Shown here: positions 8,338 to 16,110 of the stretch, piece after piece
Numbering within the stretch: position 1 is the first letter of the stretch
How the letters are laid out: every line of letters starts with the position of its first letter
DNA from: Bradyrhizobium sp. NAS80.1
Lineage (GTDB): Bacteria > Pseudomonadota > Alphaproteobacteria > Rhizobiales > Xanthobacteraceae
Direction of reading: 5' to 3'
Assembly (NCBI RefSeq): GCF_001908205.1
Contig: NZ_LGHL01000035.1
Location: 1-64,000 of the forward strand
Length of the DNA: 64,000 nt
Position numbers and translations under genes: made by a program
Notes under the pieces: model-generated
Told to the model about the DNA's origin: nothing
The model's database searches: none
Seen by the model: only the letters and a program-made list of their open reading frames with translations

Positions 8338-9144
8338 TTACCGCCCCCTAAAATTCGCTGCGCGCCGCTCTTCGGTGGCCTTCACGCCTTCCTTGAAGTC
8401 TTCGGTCCCACGCAGCCGTGTCTGCTCGGCGAGCTCGTGATTGGTCGCGGCCAAGACGCGGTCGGCGAGGCCGGCGCGCATCGTGGCGCGGGTGGAGAGG
8501 AGGCCGAGCGGGGAGCATTCGGCGATCTCGGCCGCGAGCTTCATCGCCCCCGCCTTCACCTGGTCCTGCGGCACCAGCACGTTGGCGAGGCCCCATTTGA
8601 CGGCCTCCTCGCCGGTGACGCGGCGGCTGGTGTAGAACATCAGCTCGGCGTTGTTCTTGCCGATCAGCTCGGGCAGCGTCACCGTCAGGCCGAAGCCGGG
8701 ATGGAAGCCGAGCTTGGTGAAGTTGGCGGAGAAGCGCGCCTCGGGACAGGTGACGCGGAAATCTGCCGACACCGCGAGGCCCAGTCCGCCGCCGATGGCC
8801 GCGCCCTGCACGGCGGCGACGATCGGCTTCTTGGCGTGGAAGATGCGCACGGCCTGGATGTAGAGATGGTTGATCGCCCCTAAGCTGTCGGCCGGATCGC
8901 CTTTGGCCTCGCGGGCCTCCTGCGCCTGCCGCGCCGGGTCGTTGAAATTGGCGCCGGCGCAGAACGCCTTGCCCTGGGCCGAGAGAACGGAGGCGCGGAT
9001 CTCGATGTCACGGTCGAACTCGTCGAGCGCGTCCGCGATCTGGTTGATCAGCGAAATGTCGAAGAAGTTCAGCGGCGGGCGCCGGATCTCGATGGTGCCG
9101 ACATGCCCGACTTTCTCGACGCCGATATCTTTATAGGTGCTCAT
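8338..9144 (-). CDS. enoyl-CoA hydratase/isomerase family protein
   Basis: A 268-residue crotonase with loops GKAFCAGANFND (about residue 60) and GAAIGGGLGLAVSADFR (about residue 113). ATG 9144 follows GAGGATCATC. It is the last gene of a minus-strand operon behind two acyl-CoA dehydrogenase subunits; the gap to the upstream gene is only about 40 bases. It probably hydrates the enoyl-CoA formed by that dehydrogenase. The substrate is likely a medium or branched dicarboxyl- or cyclic acyl-CoA, but this is inference from context. Confidence 0.9.
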   Translation of the reverse strand: MSTYKDIGVEKVGHVGTIEIRRPPLNFFDISLINQIADALDEFDRDIEIRASVLSAQGKAFCAGANFNDPARQAQEAREAKGDPADSLGAINHLYIQAVRIFHAKKPIVAAVQGAAIGGGLGLAVSADFRVTCPEARFSANFTKLGFHPGFGLTVTLPELIGKNNAELMFYTSRRVTGEEAVKWGLANVLVPQDQVKAGAMKLAAEIAECSPLGLLSTRATMRAGLADRVLAATNHELAEQTRLRGTEDFKEGVKATEERRAANFRGR

Positions 9145-9162
9145 GATGATCCTCGAATGAAT

Positions 9163-9206
9163 TAGCGCAAACCAAGTCCGCGCGACTAGCGCAGACCAAG
9201 TCCGCG
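9163..9206 (-). repeat. 24-base microduplication at the 3' end of the dehydrogenase gene
   Basis: TAGCGCAAACCAAGTCCGCG at 9163-9182 and TAGCGCAGACCAAGTCCGCG at 9187-9206 differ at one base. The right copy encodes the C-terminal GLGLR and stop of the 9186-10346 gene. The left copy is a silent duplicate in the intergenic space. Confidence 0.8.
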
Positions 9207-10346
9207 GGCGATGATGCCGCGGAGCACCTCGGTGGTGCCGCCCTGGATGGTGAGTTTCGGCGCGGTCTTGATGGCAAAGTCGAGCTGCCGCTCCAGTGTC
9301 TCGCGGTTGGTCGCGGTCTCCTCGACGAAGGCGGCAAGATCGCGCACGCGGTGCGGAAGCTGCTGCTCCCAGACCGTGCCGATGTCCTTGACGATGGAGG
9401 CTTCGACCACGGGCTCCTTGCCGGCTTGCAGCATGCCCGCAACCGAAACCGACATGCGCCGCATGGTGTGGAGCTGCGCCACCAGGCGTCCGATTCCTTC
9501 GGCGCTGCGCGTATCCGGGTTGGGGCCGACTGCGCGCACGAGCTCGGTGAGCACGTAATAGGTCTCGAGGAAACGCTCGGGACCCGAACGCTCATAGGCG
9601 AGCTCCGATGTGGCCTGCTTCCAGGCGCCATCAACTTCGCCAAGCACGTGATCGTCAGGGACGAAGAAGTCGGTGAAGACGACCTCGTTGAACTCGAACT
9701 GGCCGGTGATCTGGCCGATCGGGTTCACCTTGATGCCCGGCTGCTTCATCTTGACCAGGAACTGGGTCAGGCCGTGACGGCGATTTTCCTTGGTCGGCGG
9801 AGAGGTGCGGAAAATCGCGATCATGTAGTCGGCGATATGCGCCGACGAGGTCCAGATCTTGGTGCCGTTGATGAGATAGCCGCCGTCGGTCTTGGTCGCG
9901 CGTGTTTTGGCGGCGAACAGGTCGGAGCCGGAGTTCGGTTCGCTCATGCCGATCGCAAAGCAGATCTCGCCACGGCAGATCCGCGGCAGGATGTCCATCT
10001 TGATGTGCTCGGGCGCGTATTTCAGCAGCACCGGCCCGCTCTGGCGGTCGGCGACGAAGAAGCGCCGGGTCGGCGCATTGGCGACGCGCATCTCCTCGGT
10101 CACCACGTAGCGTTCGAGGAACGAGCGCTCCTGGCCGCCATATTTCTTCGGCCAGGTCATGCCCAGCCAGCCCTTGGCGCCGACCCGCCGGGAAAATTCC
10201 GGTGCGTCGGTGTCTTCGCGGTTGGGTTTGTGTGGATCGAAGGTGCCGGCGGCGATTTCTTCGGCGAGGAAGGCACGCACTTCCTTGCGTAGTTGCTCGC
10301 ACTTTTCGGGCAGGCGGATCGGATCGAAACGGAGGGCAGCGGTCAT
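9186..10346 (-). CDS. acyl-CoA dehydrogenase, large subunit of a two-subunit enzyme
   Basis: A 386-residue flavoprotein of the acyl-CoA dehydrogenase fold. The N-terminal helical domain carries WLGMTWPKKYGG, the middle domain the FAD/substrate strand CFAIGMSEPNSGSDL and KIWTSSAHIADY, and the C-terminal domain ends GGTTEVLRGIIARG. ATG 10346 follows AGGGAACG. The gene 15 bases upstream encodes a shorter, divergent paralogue, an arrangement seen in heteromeric dehydrogenases such as the PimC/PimD pair for dicarboxylyl-CoA. It forms 2-enoyl-CoA, passing electrons to ETF. The pimeloyl-type assignment is plausible but unproven. Confidence 0.88.
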   Translation of the reverse strand: MTAALRFDPIRLPEKCEQLRKEVRAFLAEEIAAGTFDPHKPNREDTDAPEFSRRVGAKGWLGMTWPKKYGGQERSFLERYVVTEEMRVANAPTRRFFVADRQSGPVLLKYAPEHIKMDILPRICRGEICFAIGMSEPNSGSDLFAAKTRATKTDGGYLINGTKIWTSSAHIADYMIAIFRTSPPTKENRRHGLTQFLVKMKQPGIKVNPIGQITGQFEFNEVVFTDFFVPDDHVLGEVDGAWKQATSELAYERSGPERFLETYYVLTELVRAVGPNPDTRSAEGIGRLVAQLHTMRRMSVSVAGMLQAGKEPVVEASIVKDIGTVWEQQLPHRVRDLAAFVEETATNRETLERQLDFAIKTAPKLTIQGGTTEVLRGIIARGLGLR

Positions 10347-10361
10347 GTGTTTCGTTCCCTG

Positions 10362-11426
10362 TTAGCGCGAAGCCACGAGCGGCCACAATTCATCGGCGCC
10401 ACGATTGGCGACCAGCTTGCCGAGCTCGACGGCCCAGTGGCTTTCCGAACCGAAATCGTCGCGCCAGGCCAGCGCCCGCAGTGAATAGCGGTGCAGAATG
10501 TGTTCCCTGGTGAAGCCGATCGCGCCGTGCACCTGATGCGCGATGCCGCCACCTTTTTCCGCGGCTTCCGCGCAGCGGATTTTTGCGGAGGCGGCCTCTA
10601 AGTAGACCTCATCATTGAACGACGTTGCGTTCGCGATGGCGTCGGCGGCCGATGTCGCGGCCGCAAGCGCTGCGGCGGACTCGCCGGCGAGGCGCGCGAG
10701 ATTGTGCTGCACTGCCTGGAATTTCGAGATTTTCTTCTCGAAGGCGACGCGCTCGTTGGAATAGCGCACGGAGATGTCGAGCATGGATTCCAGCGCACCC
10801 GCGATCTGAAGGCTGCGCGCAACGCCGCCCATCAGCATCAGCGTGGTCTGGTCAAAGCCCTTCGTCGCCGGCTTGATGGCGACGGGTTGGACCTTGTCGA
10901 GCGTCACGGTATCACTGTGGTCGTAGCCGACATTGAGACCGGCCTCGATCCGGCCCTTGCTCGCATCGACCAGCGCGATCGAGACCCCGTCTTTGCCGTG
11001 CGCCAGCACCGCAAAGTGCTTGGCCGCCTTGGCGAAGGGCACCCCGCGGGCGCGGCCGGAAAGCGCACCATTGGCATCGAGCGTGATGCGATCCTTCGGG
11101 CTTGCCGGCAACACCGTCATCTCGCCTTCCGGCGAGGCGATCTTGGCCTGCGACAGCAGCCAGCCTGCCAGCATGGTCTCGGCCAGGGGAACCGCGACCG
11201 CGAAGCGGCCGGCGGCATTCAGCAAGGCAAAACCGTCGGCAAGGCTTGCGCCGGAGCCGCCGAGATCTTCCGCCACCCATGACAGCGGCAGGCCGGCTTC
11301 GCTCAGCGCCTGCCACAGCGGCGCCTGCCACGAATCCTTCTTGGTATTGTTGATGGTTTGCGGATCGGCGAGATCGGAGAAGATTTTCTCCGCGGTCTCG
11401 ACGACGATATTGTCACTCTCCGCCAC
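10362..11426 (-). CDS. acyl-CoA dehydrogenase, small subunit of a two-subunit enzyme
   Basis: A 354-residue divergent acyl-CoA dehydrogenase chain. It keeps the N-terminal helices (WVAEDLGGSGASLAD) and the C-terminal four-helix domain with HQVHGAIGFTREH, but the middle strands lack the usual TEP-x-GSD motif, as in small subunits of heteromeric enzymes. The start is GTG 11426, five to six bases after GGGGA; the longer frame back to 11567 has an Arg-rich non-protein head and is rejected. It is the first gene of the operon that continues with the large subunit and a crotonase. Confidence 0.85.
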   Translation of the reverse strand: MAESDNIVVETAEKIFSDLADPQTINNTKKDSWQAPLWQALSEAGLPLSWVAEDLGGSGASLADGFALLNAAGRFAVAVPLAETMLAGWLLSQAKIASPEGEMTVLPASPKDRITLDANGALSGRARGVPFAKAAKHFAVLAHGKDGVSIALVDASKGRIEAGLNVGYDHSDTVTLDKVQPVAIKPATKGFDQTTLMLMGGVARSLQIAGALESMLDISVRYSNERVAFEKKISKFQAVQHNLARLAGESAAALAAATSAADAIANATSFNDEVYLEAASAKIRCAEAAEKGGGIAHQVHGAIGFTREHILHRYSLRALAWRDDFGSESHWAVELGKLVANRGADELWPLVASR

Positions 11427-11672
11427 AGCGTTCCCCGTGTTTTGCCATTGGCGCGCTCTGCCCGGTCGGCCGGCGCGCGGTCTCTTCTTGCGCCTGATGA
11501 TCGGAAAAAGCCATGGCCCTGACAAGCGTTGATCGCAGGCCCATCTGCGGCACCGGCATGGGCGCAAGAACCGATCCGGACTAATTCCGTTTAGCGGAGT
11601 TTGCTCGATTTGCAGGGCACGGCAAACTCGCTAAACAGGGCATCGATATTCAATCAAGGGGAAGGAAACCGG

Positions 11673-12458
11673 ATGGCAAAGGATAGTTTGTGCGCAATCG
11701 TGACGGGGTCCGCATCCGGCCTCGGCGCGGCGACCGCGGAAATTCTGGCGCGGAGCGGGGCGCGGCTCGTCATCAACTATTCGTCGAGCCAGATGGAAGC
11801 CGAGGCCACGGCAGAGCTCTGCCGCAAGGCCGGCGCGGCGGAAGTGCTGATCGCGCAGGGCGACGTCTCGCGGGATGAGGATTGCCGCAAGATCGTGGCG
11901 GCGGCGGCCGGATGGGGCCGGCTCGATATCCTCGTCAACAATGCCGGCACGACCAAGCATGTGGCCCATGCCGATCTCGATGGATTGTCGGCTGAGGATT
12001 TCCAGCGCGTGTACGGCGTCAACACCATCGGCCCGTTCCAGATGGTGCGCGCGGCGCGCAGCCTGCTCGAGGCCGGCGCGAAGGCTTCGGGCCGGCCGTC
12101 CGCCGTAGTCAACGTGTCCTCGGTCGCCGGCATCAGCGGCGTCGGCTCGTCGATCGCCTATGCCGCGAGCAAGGGCGCGCTCAACACCATGACGTTGTCG
12201 CTGTCGCGCGCGCTGGCGCCGCTGATCCGCGTCAACACGGTGTGCCCCGGCTATATCGACACGCCCTGGTTCACCAAGGGCCGCGGCGAGGCAGGGGCAA
12301 AGCAGGTGCGCGACAGCGTCGTAGCGAAGGTGCCGCTGAAGGTCGCATCAACCGCCGACGACATCGCGCAGCTCGTCTGCTTCCTGGCAATGCCTGCGTC
12401 CAGCAACATGACCGGCGAGGTCGTGCGCATGGATGCGGGGATGCATCTGATTACTTGA
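11673..12458 (+). CDS. SDR-family oxidoreductase (FabG-like)
   Basis: A 261-residue short-chain dehydrogenase. The cofactor loop is TGSASGLG (residues 11-18), followed by NNAG (89-92), Asn118, and the catalytic triad Ser150, Tyr163 (YAASK) and Lys167. Such enzymes interconvert 3-hydroxyacyl and 3-oxoacyl groups or similar alcohols with NAD(P). ATG 11673 follows AAGGGGAAGGAAACCGG. It is transcribed away from the acyl-CoA dehydrogenase operon, sharing the intergenic region, so it could supply the 3-hydroxyacyl-CoA dehydrogenase step. That coupling is inference. Confidence 0.9.
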   Translation: MAKDSLCAIVTGSASGLGAATAEILARSGARLVINYSSSQMEAEATAELCRKAGAAEVLIAQGDVSRDEDCRKIVAAAAGWGRLDILVNNAGTTKHVAHADLDGLSAEDFQRVYGVNTIGPFQMVRAARSLLEAGAKASGRPSAVVNVSSVAGISGVGSSIAYAASKGALNTMTLSLSRALAPLIRVNTVCPGYIDTPWFTKGRGEAGAKQVRDSVVAKVPLKVASTADDIAQLVCFLAMPASSNMTGEVVRMDAGMHLIT

Positions 12459-12478
12459 TTGCTGACACGCTCTCTCCT

Positions 12479-12568
12479 CGTCATGGCCGGGCTTGACCCG
12501 GCCATCCACGTGTTGCCGTGCAGTCAGAAAGGCGTGGATGCCCTGGTCAAGCCCGGGCATGACGACTA
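12479..12568. repeat. palindromic intergenic repeat (CGTCATGGCCGGGCTTG type)
   Basis: The left arm CGTCATGGCCGGGCTTGACC is answered by GTCAAGCCCGGGCATGACG, with inner ATCCACG/CGTGGAT. This motif is widespread between genes in alphaproteobacteria. It separates two converging genes and may act as a terminator-like hairpin. Confidence 0.8.
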
Positions 12569-12603
12569 GGCGGCGGCGTGTCGTCCTTCGGCGCTTTCCA
12601 TTG

Positions 12604-12876
12604 CTATCCCTTGATCACGCCGCTGGCCACTAGCCGGTGCCAGATGAACAGCACCACCACCGCGCCGATCGTGGCCATGATGAAGCCGGCGCCCTGGTCG
12701 GGACTATAGTGGCCGATGGCCTGGCCGATGAAGGTCGCCAGAAACGCGCCGGCGATGCCGAGGATGGTGGTGAGAATGAAGCCGCTCGGGTTGTTCGGTC
12801 CCGGCGCGAGCCAGCGCGCGATGAGGCCGGCGACGAAGCCGACGACGATGATCCACAACAAGCCGCCCATGCTCAT
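12604..12876 (-). CDS. GlsB/YeaQ/YmgE-family stress membrane protein
   Basis: A 90-residue inner-membrane protein with three hydrophobic segments (about 4-20, 32-52 and 66-82) and the family signature GLLWIIVVGFVAGLIARWL near the N-terminus, then GFILTTILGIAGAF. Family members are stress-induced transglycosylase-associated proteins of unknown biochemical role. ATG 12876 follows GGGGAGCACTGTC. Confidence 0.9.
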   Translation of the reverse strand: MSMGGLLWIIVVGFVAGLIARWLAPGPNNPSGFILTTILGIAGAFLATFIGQAIGHYSPDQGAGFIMATIGAVVVLFIWHRLVASGVIKG

Positions 12877-12973
12877 GACAGTGCTCCCCTTCCTGAATGC
12901 CTAGAGCATGATCCGGAGAAGTCTGCAGCGGCTCTCCGAAAAGATCACGCCCGAACCAATCTTCAGAGTTCGA

Positions 12974-13570
12974 CTATATCCTGCCCGACAGCTCTTTCTC
13001 GGTCGGCATCCGTCCGTCTGGCGTCAGGTGGTCGACCACCTGCGGCAGATATTGGCTGAGGCCGGACAACAGTTCGTCGCGCGACAGGCCGCTCTGGGCG
13101 GACAGGCTCTCGATCTGGTCGGCGCCGAGCGCATTGGCGAGATCGCCCGGCGCGATCGCCTTGTTCTCGCCCTTGCCGACCCAGGAGTTCGCGGTCTCGC
13201 CATGACCGCCCTGCTGAAGCTGGTTGAGGAGATCGCCGAGGCCGCCGCTCAGCACGGTGCCGGCCGCGCCGCCCGCGAGCAGGCCGCCAAGTCCGCCTTT
13301 GAGCAAATCGCTAAGACCGCCGCTACCCGCGGGCCCACCGGCAAGCGCGCCTCCGCCAGCGTTCGCCGGCGTCGGGGGCGGCAGCGGCGAACGCTGCTGC
13401 GGCGCCGCGCTGGGCTGGCTTGCGGTCAGATGCTTGAATGTCTTCCAGGCGAGCAGGCCGAGGATCGCCATGGTCATTGGCGACATGCCGCCGGAGGATT
13501 GTTCGGAGCTCGGCGTGCTCGAGCCGCGGGGCCCTTTCTGCATGCCGTTGAGGACGTCGAGTAGACCCAT
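12974..13570 (-). CDS. YidB-family (DUF937) protein
   Basis: A 198-residue protein. It starts MGLLDVLNGMQ, followed by a Pro/Ser/Gly-rich linker and a Gly/Leu-rich middle (GGLSDLLKGGLGGLLAGG). The conserved C-terminal YidB fold has NSWVGKGENKAI, ADQIESLSAQSGLS and QYLPQVVDHLTPDG. ATG 13570 follows GGAGAGCACC; an upstream in-frame start at 13636 is Arg-rich and rejected. The function of the family is unknown. Together with the stress membrane gene it suggests a small general-stress pair, but each has its own ribosome site and the gap is about 100 bases. Confidence 0.88.
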   Translation of the reverse strand: MGLLDVLNGMQKGPRGSSTPSSEQSSGGMSPMTMAILGLLAWKTFKHLTASQPSAAPQQRSPLPPPTPANAGGGALAGGPAGSGGLSDLLKGGLGGLLAGGAAGTVLSGGLGDLLNQLQQGGHGETANSWVGKGENKAIAPGDLANALGADQIESLSAQSGLSRDELLSGLSQYLPQVVDHLTPDGRMPTEKELSGRI

Positions 13571-13738
13571 GGTGCTCTCCTTTGCCGTTCTCCGCCGGCG
13601 AGCGCTCGCCGGTGACAGCCCCCCGGGTAAAAGCATATGGGGCTCTCATGACGGTTACAAGGCGGATGCTCTGCAACCGATGGGCAGCCGGCGTTGCCTC
13701 TGCTATCGAAGGCCGGTCGTTAAGGGGGAGCAAGCCAG

Positions 13739-14869
13739 GTGGTTACGGATCGACCGATCGTGGTGGCTGGTGCGGGTGCCATCGGCTGTTTCGTCGGCGG
13801 CGCGCTGGCGGCCGCGGGCCGCCGCGTCGCCCTCCTGGTGCGGCCGCGGGTAAAGACCGAGATCGAGCGGTTCGGCCTGCGGCTGACCGATTTCGACGGT
13901 TCCGAGACGAAGCTTGCCGCAAGTCAGCTCGCGCTGTCCGAGGATCCTGCGATCTTCCACAGTGCGGGCATTGTGCTGGTCACGGTCAAGAGCGCCGACA
14001 CCGCCGACGTCGCGGATCAGATCGCACAGCACGCGCCGCAGGATGCGGTCATCGTCTCCCTGCAAAATGGTGTCGGCAATATCGCCGTCTTGCGTGAGCG
14101 CCTCGGCGGCCGGCGCGTGCTCGCGGGCATGGTGCCGTTCAACGTCATCGCGATGGGCGAGGGCCGTTTCCACCGTTCGACCTCCGGCGATATCCATGTC
14201 GGAGAGGATGAGGCGAACACGGCCGCTGCGCTGTCAGTGCCTGGTCTTGCGATGCGCGCGAGCCGCGACATCGCAGGCGTGCAATGGGGCAAGCTGATCA
14301 TCAATCTGAACAACGCGCTCAGCGCCTTGTCCGACATGCCGCTCGCCGCGCAATTGGCAAACCGCGACTGGCGAAAACTGTTCGCCGACCAGATGGCAGA
14401 GGGGCTGGCTGCGCTGAAGGCTGCCGGCATCACGCCGGCGTCGGCTACGCCGGTCCCGCCGAACTGGATGCCGACATTGCTGAGGCTGCCGGATGTGATC
14501 TTCAACGCAATCCTCGGACGCACGATGAAGATCGATCCCGAGGCGCGCTCCTCGATGTGGCAGGATTTGAAGCAGGGACGCAGGACCGAGATCGACTACC
14601 TCCAGGGCGCGGTCATCGCTCTTGCAGAGCAGAACAGCGTTGATGTGCCGCTGATGCGGCGCATTGTGGCGTTGATCAAGGAGGCCGAAGTCGCGGGAAA
14701 AGGTCCGCCGCGATTGACGCCGCAGCAGATCCGCGGGGGGGCCCTGAGCGCGATGGAGGAACGCGATGCCGCGTTGTTTGACCATAGGTCTTGCGCTTGT
14801 GGCGCTCTGTGGCGCATCGACGCTCGCCCATGCCAGGCCACCGACAGTCATGAACTCTCCCGGCTATGA
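13739..14869 (+). CDS. ketopantoate reductase (PanE/ApbA)-like protein with an aberrant C-terminal tail
   Basis: An NADPH-dependent 2-dehydropantoate 2-reductase family protein. The nucleotide-binding loop GAGAIGCFVGG lies near residue 11, the catalytic Lys in WGKLIINLNNALSAL near residue 185, and TEIDYLQGAV in the C-terminal helical domain. GTG 13739 follows GGGGAGCAAGCCAG. The family normally ends near residue 335. Here a G7 run (14735-14741) carries the frame past that point into about 40 residues of Cys/His/Arg-rich sequence that overlap the next gene. With six G the frame would stop at TGA 14745-14747, giving 335 residues, just ahead of the next gene's ribosome site. A second paralogue lies at 29623. 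Confidence 0.8.
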   Translation: MVTDRPIVVAGAGAIGCFVGGALAAAGRRVALLVRPRVKTEIERFGLRLTDFDGSETKLAASQLALSEDPAIFHSAGIVLVTVKSADTADVADQIAQHAPQDAVIVSLQNGVGNIAVLRERLGGRRVLAGMVPFNVIAMGEGRFHRSTSGDIHVGEDEANTAAALSVPGLAMRASRDIAGVQWGKLIINLNNALSALSDMPLAAQLANRDWRKLFADQMAEGLAALKAAGITPASATPVPPNWMPTLLRLPDVIFNAILGRTMKIDPEARSSMWQDLKQGRRTEIDYLQGAVIALAEQNSVDVPLMRRIVALIKEAEVAGKGPPRLTPQQIRGGALSAMEERDAALFDHRSCACGALWRIDARPCQATDSHELSRL

Positions 14870-14981
14870 TGCGCGCTTGCAGGAGAGCCAGTCGGCGCTG
14901 AGTGGCTCGCAGGCGGCAACCGCGCCGGCGAATGCGCCGGTGGCCAAACCGAAGCGCAGCAAGAAGAAGCATCCGAACTGA
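14766..14981 (+). CDS. small secreted protein, function unknown
   Basis: A 71-residue protein with a clear Sec signal (CLTIGLALVALCGASTLAHA, cleavage about residue 23). The short mature part contains NSPGYDARLQESQ and a strongly basic tail, KPKRSKKKH. ATG 14766 follows GGAGGA. It overlaps the aberrant tail of the preceding gene by 104 bases but not that gene's normal-length form, which supports both reading frames. I do not recognise a family; the basic tail suggests binding to cell-wall or outer-membrane anions. Confidence 0.7.
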   Translation: MPRCLTIGLALVALCGASTLAHARPPTVMNSPGYDARLQESQSALSGSQAATAPANAPVAKPKRSKKKHPN

Positions 14982-15041
14982 CGCGCGCGTCTCTCGTGCA
15001 GAGTGCTCCGGTTTGGAGGCAATACCAGCGCCGCATTCTCA

Positions 15042-15222
15042 CTGTCGTCCCGGACAAGCGAAGCGCAGATCCGGGACCCCCGCGCGAGCGCTTGCGCTCG
15101 TCGCGCTAGCCACAGGGAGGAGTTGGGCGAAGACTCGCGGTTGGCAGCTCGCGCGACGACTACTCCATGGGGTATGGGTCCCGGATCTGCACTCGCTTCG
15201 CTCGCTTGTCCGGGACGACAGC
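15042..15222. repeat. long composite palindromic repeat with conserved inner arm
   Basis: Outer ends CTGTCGTCCCGGACAAGCG and CGCTTGTCCGGGACGACAG are near-perfect inverted copies. The inside carries GCCACAGGGAGGAGTTGGGCG and GACTCGCGGTTGGCA, matching the inner arms of 8048-8230 and 39468-39605. It occupies most of the roughly 300-base convergent gap; no gene is seen in the remainder. Confidence 0.8.
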
Positions 15223-15287
15223 GAGGATGTGGCGTGAAATTCCGCCTTCGCTCGCTTCGCGACCACCCCGGAATGATGGGCCTCAGC

Positions 15288-15899
15288 TCAGCCCTTCTTC
15301 GCCGGCTTGCTTGGCGTCGGGCTGAACAGCTTCTTCAGGTCGTTCAAGCTTTCCGACAGCCGCGGCCATTCGCAGGAGAATGAGCCCTTGGTGCAGGGCG
15401 CGCCCTTCGGCCGCTGCTGGACCCTCGGCCGCTCGACCGGAACGGGCACGCGCGCGGCTTCGGTTCGCAGCGCGACCTGCTGGAGCTTTTGCGCCTGTTG
15501 TTCCTGCTGCTCGCGCTGGAGGCGTGCGGCGGCTTCGGCCGCTTCATTGCTGCGGCGCTGATTGGCGAGGTAAGCGGTGTAGGACTCGTCGATCTTCTTC
15601 TGCTCTTCCGGCGTCGGGTTCGGGCCGGCGATGTCGAAGGTGCGATCCTGCAGGAAGTCGTAGTAGGTGTAGCCGCCGCCGGCCTTGCGGCGGGCGGCAA
15701 ACTTGGCGTTGCATTCGGCAAGCGCGGCCGTCTTCTCGGCCTTGGTCGAAGATTTCTCGGCGGCGTCGGCGCATTCCTCGAAGTCGACCGGTGCGCGCTT
15801 CCACCATTGCGCATGCGCGTGCGAATGCGTCAGCAGAAAGAAACCTGCTGCGGTAACGAGAAGCAGCGCCGCACGACGCGATGCGAACACGGATGACAT
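15288..15899 (-). CDS. secreted hypothetical protein with Gln/Glu-rich coiled segment
   Basis: A 203-residue protein with a Sec signal (residues 1-31, ending HAHAQ). The mature N-terminal part has paired cysteines (FEECAD, LAECNA) and GGYTYYDFLQDRTFDIAGPNP. A coiled-coil segment follows (AARLQREQQEQQAQKLQQVA, about residues 126-145), and the tail has CTKGSFSCEWPRLSESL. Similar periplasmic proteins of unknown role are common in Bradyrhizobium. Translation starts at ATG 15899. Nothing in the neighbourhood suggests a partner. Confidence 0.75.
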   Translation of the reverse strand: MSSVFASRRAALLLVTAAGFFLLTHSHAHAQWWKRAPVDFEECADAAEKSSTKAEKTAALAECNAKFAARRKAGGGYTYYDFLQDRTFDIAGPNPTPEEQKKIDESYTAYLANQRRSNEAAEAAARLQREQQEQQAQKLQQVALRTEAARVPVPVERPRVQQRPKGAPCTKGSFSCEWPRLSESLNDLKKLFSPTPSKPAKKG

Positions 15900-15922
15900 T
15901 CTAGGAGAGCATTCCTTGCAAA

Positions 15923-15940
15923 ACTCAACCCCAATTGAGT
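15923..15940. promoter_or_regulatory. short inverted repeat upstream of the secreted hypothetical gene
   Basis: ACTCAA and TTGAGT are separated by six bases, centred about 30 bases before the ATG at 15899. It could be an operator or a leader hairpin. Only the symmetry is seen; no regulator is known. Confidence 0.3.
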
Positions 15941-16110
15941 CGAGGCGGATTTTTGCCCCTTTATGGCTGATTTGTCACCCATGGAACTCGGGATTTTCAT
16001 GACTGTATTGCTGACATTTTTTTTTGCTTGACGTGGCCCGGGAGTCACAGCCGCGCGGCACATGATGCGCTTAGAGTTTATCGGTCTGAATTTGAAGGGG
16101 AATGTCCGTC

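Noticed and set aside
14485..14747. Programmed frameshifting in the PanE-like gene
   Set aside because: No heptamer or downstream pseudoknot is evident; the G7 run is explained more simply by an indel.
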